NCBI GenBank assembly: GCA_965662575.1
Contig: CBFIHN010000003.1
Coordinates: 1 to 59,913, forward strand
Source: CBFIHN01 sp965662575
GTDB taxonomy: Bacteria > Pseudomonadota > Gammaproteobacteria > Francisellales > CACEW01
Direction: 5' to 3'
DNA: 59,913 nt
A model generated the notes under the pieces. That model did not search any database. It was not told where the DNA came from and worked only from the letters and a program-made list of their open reading frames with translations. How positions within the stretch are numbered: position 1 is the first letter of the stretch; every line of letters begins with the position of its first letter. Of this stretch, positions 8,395 through 15,904 are shown in pieces. Made by a program: the position numbers and the translations under genes.

Positions 8395-9155
8395 CGTACC
8401 AACCTGAAAAAGTATGGCAACCCAAACAAGAGCTTGGTGGCAAGTGGGGTGCGATTAATCAACCCACAGCAGGTGCCCGTTATCAGCAAGATTTAGCCCG
8501 TGGCGACAAGCCACTACAACTATATTCACTGGCAACACCTAATGGCATTAAAGTCACAATCATGCTTGAAGAACTGATTGCGTTAGGCCATCAACAGGCT
8601 GCATATGATTTTCATACCATCAGCATTAGCCAAGGCGAGCAATTTTCCAGCGGATTTGTGAATATTAATCCAAACTCAAAAATCCCTGCGTTGGTTGATA
8701 CCACCACCACACCCAACACCAAGGTGTTTGAGTCTGGATCGATTTTGCTCTACTTAGCAGAAAAATTTGATGCCTTAATACCCAACCAACCACAAGAACG
8801 CACACAATGTCTTTCATGGTTGTTTTGGCAAATGGGCAGCGCACCCTATTTGGGCGGTGGCTTTGGCCATTTTTATGTTTATGCACCTGAAAAAATCGCA
8901 TACTGCATCGATCGCTTCACCATGGAGGTCAAACGCCAACTCGATGTTCTCGACCAACACTTAGCCAACCAGCTGTTTATCTGTGGTGATGACTACACCA
9001 TTGCCGATATTGCCATATTCCCATGGTATGGCGGCGTGATATTAAATCGTGTTTATCACGCTGCAGAATTTCTTGACGCAGGTCGCTATAAAAATTTAAT
9101 GCGCTGGGCAACCCAGGTAAACCAACGCCCAGCAGTGCAAAAAGGCACCCCATAA
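8391..9155 (+). CDS. yghU: Glutathione S-transferase, YghU type, short C-terminus
   Basis: A nu-class GST, a family with disulfide-bond reductase activity using glutathione. The thioredoxin-fold N-domain has LYSLATPNGIKVTIMLEEL-type sequence at about residues 45-63 and the NPNSKIPAL and FESGSILLYLAEKF blocks. The helical C-domain has GGGFGHFYVYAPEKI and DYTIADIAIFPW. At 254 residues it is about 34 shorter than E. coli YghU, and the C-terminal tail after RPAV is missing. The stop lies 12 bp before a MITE-like element (9168), so 3' truncation is plausible. It overlaps hldD by 4 bp. Confidence 0.9.
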   Translation: MTYQPEKVWQPKQELGGKWGAINQPTAGARYQQDLARGDKPLQLYSLATPNGIKVTIMLEELIALGHQQAAYDFHTISISQGEQFSSGFVNINPNSKIPALVDTTTTPNTKVFESGSILLYLAEKFDALIPNQPQERTQCLSWLFWQMGSAPYLGGGFGHFYVYAPEKIAYCIDRFTMEVKRQLDVLDQHLANQLFICGDDYTIADIAIFPWYGGVILNRVYHAAEFLDAGRYKNLMRWATQVNQRPAVQKGTP

Positions 9156-9167
9156 AATGCCCTAAAA

Positions 9168-9309
9168 GGGGCTGTTGCAAGCTGGTTTATAGCGAGGAAT
9201 AGCTAGACGAAAAAAATTAAAAAAGCGGCGTTTATACCGAATAAACAAGCAGTTTTTCATTTTTTTCAACGACGCTAGTGCCGCTAGAAACTGGGTTTGA
9301 AACAGTCCC
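9168..9309. repeat. MITE-like palindromic element, full copy A
   Basis: A 142-bp non-coding element that is an imperfect inverted repeat end to end, with its centre at GTTTATACCGAATAAAC (9230-9246). The termini are GGGGCTGTTGCAA on the left and TTTGAAACAGTCCC on the right. TAAAA occurs on both sides (9163-9167 and 9310-9314) and may be a target duplication; CCCTAAAA is an alternative 8-bp reading. The same element recurs at 50238-50380 and 51600-51740. The ends resemble IS6/IS26 termini (GGCACTGTTGCAAA), but no transposase is encoded. Confidence 0.8.
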
Positions 9310-9386
9310 TAAAAAGAAATCAGCCACCAGCAGGAATTCCACACTTAACCGCTTTATATACCAGTAGCTGACCTCGCGTAGACAAA

Positions 9387-12300
9387 TTAAAGTGGGGCGG
9401 GGCCAATATACAATGACAAAGATCCCTCATCCCCTGGTGCAACGTCTGGCCTACCAATGTTTTCTGGCTTGGGTTTATCATCAGCCAAGCTAACCAATGT
9501 TTTGTGGCAGGCATCCGCTATTTCATAAGAATTGGGTTTCTTAACAAAAGGGAGCCAAGAAAACAAATAAGACAGCCAACCTCGATGCTTAGTCAGTACT
9601 GATGATTGCTCTTTAAATTCACTATTAGCTTCTTTATAGCTAGCCTTAACAACTGTTTGACTGGCATAAAGAGTAGTTTCACCCTGTTTTTTTGAAAACA
9701 AAGCCAACGAATGATAGCGAGACTTCAAATTATCAAGATTATCGCCTGAGTCCTCCAAATCTGTTTTTGCTTCGTTATCTCCAGAGATTTTTATGCTTGG
9801 ATTGCGACTATCATCTTGATCAACAGTATCAGCGGTAGAAACAGAATCCTTGGAGTCTCTTCGACTCCGAGTCATTTTGAATAAGTCGCTTTGAGAATCA
9901 CTGTCCTTCCTCTTGGGCAAAGGGATATATGCTGCTACCGCTGCCTCCAATACATTCAATCCCTGAACAATCAATGCTTTAAGCTTCTCAACTTTCTGTT
10001 GCTGCAATTGATCTGTGCTTCCTTCTTTAGCGGCTTGGCAACAATAGCCAATCATTTTATCTATATTGCTTAGTGTATCAGACAAATCTTTTCTGCTAAT
10101 TTCTAGGCAGTCTTCATGGTTCTCTAAAATGCATTTAAGCAAGAGCCTGCCTATTTCACTTTTATTGTTTTCTCGAAATTCACTAGCATCCAGATAAGTG
10201 GCCAAATGTTGCTTGCCAATTTTTTCAGCCTCATTATACCCCATCAACTCGACCAAGTTCGGGATTTTTTGTAGGTATTGATTGAGCACTTTGCCAACCA
10301 ATTCAGTCAACTCATCTTGACTTTGTGGTCTTGGCAAAGACTTGATTATTTTGTCGAAAACTCCGCGAAATAATGTATTCCTAAAATAAGATTCTTTTTC
10401 TTTAATATTATTCGTCAATTGTTTGTGAAACTGTTGATATGCTCCTTGCTCTTTATGGCTAGCAACCATTGGATCTAATTCTTTAACATCCTTGATCTGT
10501 TTCCAGACATCGATAAGCTGATGCTCCTCGATTGTATTTAGCGTATTTCCCCATTGAGAGAAAAAACACCGAGCTTTTACTTGGTTAATTTCCCCCTGTG
10601 AAAGCTTTAGAGATTCAATACTCTCGCCATGGGTGATCATCTTCCTTGCCATATTAAATTTGACAATTTCCTGAAGATTCGGATTACCTGAGAGATGGTA
10701 ATATATTGCCGAAAGCTCAGGCAGAGGTAGAGAAATATCAAAAAAAACAGACTCATACCGAGCCAGCTTATAAGTGTTAACTAAATACTCTGCAAAGAGG
10801 TCAGGCTGGCTCATCTTATTTGCCATCCTGGTAAATACTGGTTGATCGTGTAGCTGGTAATTTTCTTTCTTATAAAGCTCAACATAACGCTTTACTGCGG
10901 ATTGCCTATAAGATTGCGCATCAAACGGTGAACATTTCGCTAAGCTAGCACTTTCCAGCCTATCGTATATTTTGCTTGTCTCAATTATCAAATGATCAAT
11001 CTCGACAATATCCTGTTCTGTTTTTTCAGACTTATGATGATAATGATCAAGCACTAACTTGTAGGCATAAAATTTGGCATCATCACTAAAATTTGCAACA
11101 ATTTCTTTTAACTTGCTTGAAGAATTCTTACCTTTGATTTGTTCAATCACTCCTTCAGGAGAAAAAATTTCTTTCAACACCTCAAGGCGTTGTTTATTCA
11201 AATGCTTTAAATATTTTGTTCCACTGAAATCCTTTAGCACCCCGATATCTAAATGTTGAACTGCTGCAACAAATTCTTTATCTACATTGTAGAGTTTTTT
11301 AATGCCATTTTCTATTAAAAATACTCGAGAATAATCCTGATGAGGAACATCATCCTTTGTACCATCGATTGCTTTAGCCATCAATGAGTAACTTGCTTGG
11401 TAATAATGATATTCACGATAAAAGCATTTCACCGCTTCGTTGTTTCTATCAATTGCTTCAGGAGCCCTTAATAATATGCAATGAATGTTTTCAAGGTTGT
11501 CCTTATCAAGCACACCAGGGTTGTTTGTGATTGACTCCTTTATTTTGTCAAGCAGTGCGGGCAAATAAATTGAAGCCCTGTCAATGTCAGGAGATTTTGT
11601 TATTTCCTTTAACTCGCCTAAATGCTGTAAAAAATTCTTCAAACAACTGTTAAGTTGGGTTTTATATCGTTCTTTTTCATCAGGCAGAGGCAGATTATCC
11701 AGTCCATTGAGTGAAAAGTTGAAAATATCTATGCTAGCTGAATATACATACTGGCTAAATTGCGGTGAAATTGGAAATTTTTCATCTTTTGCGATCTCTT
11801 CAAGATAAAGACTTAAATTTCTGTAGGCACGCGAACATCTTTCACTGATTGTCATTATGCCTTGATTATTATTGGGAGTTGTCCGAAAACAAGTTAAAGG
11901 ATTATTTTGTTTATCATCTTGGTCTTTCTCAGGGTTATCCTTTAGTTTATTTTCGGACAATTCCTTGAGATTGTTAATATGCCTGATAATTAAATCATTA
12001 AGTCGAGGCAAACTGGCAAAATCACTCTCTGTTGGGAATTCTTTGTTGCATGCTAAAGGAATCAAGACCCTAAAAGCGTCTTCGAATAAATGATCCATTG
12101 AATGATTTTGAGAAATGAGGTTGGACCAAATGATATCTTCCCGAGTATTTTCATAAACAAAAACCGATGCATATTGATAGATATTGGGCCCGCCGTTATC
12201 AACTTTTCGAACTAAAAATAAGGAGCCTTGCTTTATTGCCTTAATAATATACGGAGGGTATTCAAAATCAGATGGCGTAGATTCTTCTGAGGTTAAATAC

Positions 12301-12884
12301 AAACCAGGGACTGACAACGTGTGCTGCAACTGTTTTATCCGCCATAAATATTCTACTTCTTTACATCCCTGGATTTTAAGTGAAAAAGTTTCAAATCTAT
12401 CACGGTCAAATAGTTGAGTAAAGTCTAAAATTTTCCCGTTTTTATCAATACCTCGCAAAATTTTATCAGCCATTTTTACGTGGAAATCCTTAACCTCACT
12501 CCGAGCAATAGACTGCAAAATCCGCCGACAAATCAAGTCTCTCATCTCGTCACTGAGTCTTGGATAATCACGCCAAGCTTGCTGAACTTTCGGATCTAGC
12601 AATGACCCTGGTGTCAGAGTAGATAAAATATCATCTGGACAACAGAATGCCATTTGGCAATTTGTCAGGGCAGCTACATTTAAAGACAAATGATCATCGG
12701 AGGAGGGAGTCTCATCCTGAACTGCTTCTAATTTCGCTACTTCCTCAATCCGCTCTGCAAATAGATTTGAAAGCCGGAAATAGCAGTCTGAACTGTCGGC
12801 TGATTGTTTATTTTTATCAGTAATAGACCTAGCTTTAGTAACCATTGACAGATTCTCAAGACTAGTACGTGATGCTCTAAACAT
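9387..12884 (-). CDS. Very large orphan protein, candidate secreted effector
   Basis: A 1165-residue protein with no family I recognise. Its body is helical and charged, without a signal peptide. About 150 residues from the end is an acidic, Ser/Asp-rich, probably disordered stretch. Near 1100-1116 is one short aromatic amphipathic patch (WLSYLFSWLPF), and the tail ends GDEGSLSLYIGPAPL. Acidic residues followed by small and hydrophobic ones at the extreme C-terminus fit a Dot/Icm-type translocation signal (inference only). The ATG at 12884 is chosen because AAGGAGG lies 5 nt upstream; a GTG at 12890 falls inside that site. A TATAGT -10 box is about 40 nt further upstream. It is monocistronic, between a GST gene and zipA. 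Confidence 0.75.
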   Translation of the reverse strand: MFRASRTSLENLSMVTKARSITDKNKQSADSSDCYFRLSNLFAERIEEVAKLEAVQDETPSSDDHLSLNVAALTNCQMAFCCPDDILSTLTPGSLLDPKVQQAWRDYPRLSDEMRDLICRRILQSIARSEVKDFHVKMADKILRGIDKNGKILDFTQLFDRDRFETFSLKIQGCKEVEYLWRIKQLQHTLSVPGLYLTSEESTPSDFEYPPYIIKAIKQGSLFLVRKVDNGGPNIYQYASVFVYENTREDIIWSNLISQNHSMDHLFEDAFRVLIPLACNKEFPTESDFASLPRLNDLIIRHINNLKELSENKLKDNPEKDQDDKQNNPLTCFRTTPNNNQGIMTISERCSRAYRNLSLYLEEIAKDEKFPISPQFSQYVYSASIDIFNFSLNGLDNLPLPDEKERYKTQLNSCLKNFLQHLGELKEITKSPDIDRASIYLPALLDKIKESITNNPGVLDKDNLENIHCILLRAPEAIDRNNEAVKCFYREYHYYQASYSLMAKAIDGTKDDVPHQDYSRVFLIENGIKKLYNVDKEFVAAVQHLDIGVLKDFSGTKYLKHLNKQRLEVLKEIFSPEGVIEQIKGKNSSSKLKEIVANFSDDAKFYAYKLVLDHYHHKSEKTEQDIVEIDHLIIETSKIYDRLESASLAKCSPFDAQSYRQSAVKRYVELYKKENYQLHDQPVFTRMANKMSQPDLFAEYLVNTYKLARYESVFFDISLPLPELSAIYYHLSGNPNLQEIVKFNMARKMITHGESIESLKLSQGEINQVKARCFFSQWGNTLNTIEEHQLIDVWKQIKDVKELDPMVASHKEQGAYQQFHKQLTNNIKEKESYFRNTLFRGVFDKIIKSLPRPQSQDELTELVGKVLNQYLQKIPNLVELMGYNEAEKIGKQHLATYLDASEFRENNKSEIGRLLLKCILENHEDCLEISRKDLSDTLSNIDKMIGYCCQAAKEGSTDQLQQQKVEKLKALIVQGLNVLEAAVAAYIPLPKRKDSDSQSDLFKMTRSRRDSKDSVSTADTVDQDDSRNPSIKISGDNEAKTDLEDSGDNLDNLKSRYHSLALFSKKQGETTLYASQTVVKASYKEANSEFKEQSSVLTKHRGWLSYLFSWLPFVKKPNSYEIADACHKTLVSLADDKPKPENIGRPDVAPGDEGSLSLYIGPAPL

Positions 12885-13008
12885 AACCACCTCCTTTTGT
12901 TACGTTTTAGAAACTAACATAAAGCAGACTATACAATAATTCACCATCATGCAATTCTTTTTTGTAACAAAACTGTCGTCAACACAACCCATTTAACACA
13001 GCAACCAT

Positions 13009-13030
13009 CCCCGCAGATGATTTTGCGGGG
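13009..13030. other. GC-rich hairpin in the zipA leader
   Basis: CCCCGCA and TGCGGGG form a perfect 7-bp stem with an 8-nt loop, 46 bp before zipA and 125 bp before the divergent large gene. No U-tract follows on either strand, so it is not a standard intrinsic terminator. It may insulate the divergent genes or act in the zipA 5' UTR. Confidence 0.4.
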
Positions 13031-13075
13031 ATATTCGGGTTAAGATAGCACCATGATCTTTCACCTCCTGATACC

Positions 13076-13861
13076 ATGGGCACTGGGCGCATTATTATTG
13101 CTATCATCACTTTACTCCTTGCTTTACTCCTGATCGTGACGGTGGTGTGGTCTCGACGCAGGCAACCACAAGCGCTTGAGTCAAATCCTGATAAGCCAGA
13201 GCCCAATCTGAATTCAACTTGTGATGATCCATCACCACCAGAACCTAAGCTCGGCGTCGATGATCACCATATCGTTGGTGATAATTATTTCCCTACCCAA
13301 CAATCCATCACTAATCGCGATCAAGCCGACCTGTCATTTGACGCGCCACATACCGAGCAACAAGGGCAGCAAGCCGTTACACAACAGTCTGACCCAGGCA
13401 CGCAGACTCAATCCAAAAACACCCGCACGACCGCAATCAAAAACCACGCTATTCTGGTTGTGCATGTGATGGCACCACGCTCACAATTTTTTACCGGCGC
13501 GGATATCCTCGAAGCCTTACAGCAACAGCATCTACAATTCGGCGAACACAACATTTTTCATGCGTATGATAGCCAAGGGCATATCCAATTTAGTGTTGCC
13601 TCAGCAACTGAACCCGGTACTTTTGATGATCAACACCTGGAACATTTCACCACACCTGGCCTAGGGTTTTTTACTGATATCCGCCATGTTGCGCAACCAC
13701 GGGCTATATTTAAGCATATGCTGGCCACCGCACATCAAGTTGCCCAACGCCTACAAGGTGAGTTATTAGACCATCGACGCCAGCGCTTAACCGCTAGCAC
13801 CGTGAGTGAATACTTAGCCCAAATCAAAGCAACTGAATTGGCCCAAAACCATGCAGAGTAA
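13076..13861 (+). CDS. zipA: Cell division protein ZipA
   Basis: A bitopic inner-membrane protein that tethers FtsZ polymers to the membrane at the division site. Residues about 5-25 are the single N-terminal membrane anchor, followed by a basic patch (SRRRQ). Residues 30-125 form a long, polar, Pro/Gln/Ser-rich linker. Residues about 127-255 form the FtsZ-binding domain, beginning ILVVHVMAPRSQFF. Adjacency to ligA is the classic gammaproteobacterial arrangement, here with an 11-bp overlap. The ATG is forced, because a stop codon lies 9 codons upstream. There is no strong RBS. Confidence 0.92.
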   Translation: MGTGRIIIAIITLLLALLLIVTVVWSRRRQPQALESNPDKPEPNLNSTCDDPSPPEPKLGVDDHHIVGDNYFPTQQSITNRDQADLSFDAPHTEQQGQQAVTQQSDPGTQTQSKNTRTTAIKNHAILVVHVMAPRSQFFTGADILEALQQQHLQFGEHNIFHAYDSQGHIQFSVASATEPGTFDDQHLEHFTTPGLGFFTDIRHVAQPRAIFKHMLATAHQVAQRLQGELLDHRRQRLTASTVSEYLAQIKATELAQNHAE

Positions 13862-15857
13862 AAAAATTGAACAACGCCTAGACGCTTTACGCACAACCAT
13901 TCGTGATCATAACTACCATTACCATAGCCTCGATGCGCCGACAGTCTCTGACTTTGTCTATGACGCCTTATTTAAGGAACTCATTGACCTGGAACAAAAA
14001 CACCCTGAGCTGATCACGCCAGACTCCCCCAGTCAACGTGTTGGTAGCCAACCACTAGCAGGATTTACTGAAGTGATACATCGCAAGCCGATGTTATCAT
14101 TAAGTAATGCCTTTGATGCGCAAGATGTCTATCAATTTGTTGAACGCATTCAAGACCGCCTAAAGACAACGAAAACCATTGAATTCACCTGTGAACCCAA
14201 GCTCGATGGCCTCGCGGTCAGTCTGCGCTATGAGCAAGGGAAGTTGGTACAAGCCGCAACGCGCGGTGATGGTATGCAAGGGGAAAATATTACCCATAAT
14301 ATTCGCACGATCCGTTCAATTCCTCTACGACTAAAAGGGGAAAATATCCCCGATATTCTTGAGGTGCGTGGTGAAGTCTTTATGCCGATTGCCGGCTTTC
14401 AAACCCTCAATCAGCAAGCAAAAAAACGCGGTGAAAAAACATTTGCTAATCCGCGCAATGCCGCGGCTGGTAGTTTACGCCAACTTGATGCACGCATTAC
14501 CGCCAAACGTTCGCTATTTTTTATTGCTTATGGCGTTGGCGATATGAGCATCGACGCGCTGGCACCGACACATCATGGGACCTTACAACAACTACAACAC
14601 TTCGGTTTTCGTTTGGCTGACTCACAGCACATAGCCCAAGGTGCTCAAGGCTGCTTGGACTTTTTTGCCCAACTGACAGTACAACGCGCGGATTTACCTT
14701 ATGAAATTGATGGGGTGGTTTATAAAGTCAATGATTTGCAGCTACAAGCGGCGCTGGGCTTTATTTCACGTGCACCACGCTGGGCAATCGCACATAAGTT
14801 CCCGGCAGAGCAAGTTGAAACACGTATTGAAGCGGTTGAGTTCCAAGTAGGACGCACGGGGAGCATCACCCCGGTTGCACGACTGCAACCTGTGCTAGTT
14901 GCTGGTGTCACCGTCAGTAATGCAACCCTACATAATATGGGGGAGATTGAACGCAAGGATATTCGCCTGGGTGATCATGTGATTATCCGCCGGGCAGGTG
15001 ATGTTATTCCAGAAGTTGTCGCTGTTGTGCAGCGACATCGTGCGCCAGATGCCGAAAAAATTACGGCACCAACGACGTGTCCAAGCTGTGCGACGATATT
15101 GGTGCAGCCCGAAGGCGATGCTGTGATTCGCTGTCCTGCGCACTGGCATTGCCAAGCACAGCTAATTGAAGCGATTTGGCATTTTGCCTCACGCCAAGCC
15201 ATGAATATCGATGGTCTAGGGCGCAAACTGGTTGAACAACTGGTGACCAGCCAATTGATCGAGCAACCCGCTGACTTGTATCAACTGACGCTAATGGAGT
15301 TAGCACCTTTAGACCGCATGGGCAGAAAATCGGCACAAAACTTACTGGATGCGTTGAACGCCAGCAAAAGGACTACACTGGCACGATTTTTATATGCGCT
15401 GGGTATTCGTGATGTCGGTCGGGTCACTGCTGAGAATTTGGCACAATACTTTCAAACTTTAGACGCCATTAAAGCGGCAAACTTTGATATGTTACTTGAG
15501 GTCGAGGATGTTGGCCCGATTGTCGCCAAACATGTAGGTGATTTCTTCACCCAATCCTTTGCCATCGTTCAGGCATTAATTGACTGTGGTATTGAATGGC
15601 CTGACCATCAAATCAATTCAGCACAAGATCTACCCCTGCGTGGGAAAGTCGTGGTTTTAACGGGTACCTTACCAACACTCAGTCGCGATCAAGCAAAAGA
15701 ACAATTGCACAATCTAGGGGCGAAAGTCACCGCCAGTGTCTCGAAAAAAACCGATATGGTCTTGGCAGGCGATAAAGCAGGCAGCAAGTTAGACAAAGCA
15801 CAAGCCCTAGGCATTACCATTTGGCAAGAGGCAGATTTGTTGGCGCTCATAAAATAA
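13851..15857 (+). CDS. ligA: NAD-dependent DNA ligase
   Basis: Seals nicks in duplex DNA using NAD+; essential in replication and repair. At 668 residues it matches E. coli LigA (671). Order of domains: Ia (1-70), adenylation domain with the active-site lysine in CEPKLDGLAV (about residue 117), OB fold (GRTGSITPVARL region), a Cys4 zinc finger (CPSC...RCPAHWHC, about 408-432), a helix-hairpin-helix array (450-580) and a C-terminal BRCT domain (LRGKVVVLTGTLP, from about 590). It overlaps zipA. Confidence 0.97.
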   Translation: MQSKKIEQRLDALRTTIRDHNYHYHSLDAPTVSDFVYDALFKELIDLEQKHPELITPDSPSQRVGSQPLAGFTEVIHRKPMLSLSNAFDAQDVYQFVERIQDRLKTTKTIEFTCEPKLDGLAVSLRYEQGKLVQAATRGDGMQGENITHNIRTIRSIPLRLKGENIPDILEVRGEVFMPIAGFQTLNQQAKKRGEKTFANPRNAAAGSLRQLDARITAKRSLFFIAYGVGDMSIDALAPTHHGTLQQLQHFGFRLADSQHIAQGAQGCLDFFAQLTVQRADLPYEIDGVVYKVNDLQLQAALGFISRAPRWAIAHKFPAEQVETRIEAVEFQVGRTGSITPVARLQPVLVAGVTVSNATLHNMGEIERKDIRLGDHVIIRRAGDVIPEVVAVVQRHRAPDAEKITAPTTCPSCATILVQPEGDAVIRCPAHWHCQAQLIEAIWHFASRQAMNIDGLGRKLVEQLVTSQLIEQPADLYQLTLMELAPLDRMGRKSAQNLLDALNASKRTTLARFLYALGIRDVGRVTAENLAQYFQTLDAIKAANFDMLLEVEDVGPIVAKHVGDFFTQSFAIVQALIDCGIEWPDHQINSAQDLPLRGKVVVLTGTLPTLSRDQAKEQLHNLGAKVTASVSKKTDMVLAGDKAGSKLDKAQALGITIWQEADLLALIK

Positions 15858-15904
15858 ACCATCCTGCGGCAAGCAACAAACTACTGATGACCACAGCTTG
15901 CTGA

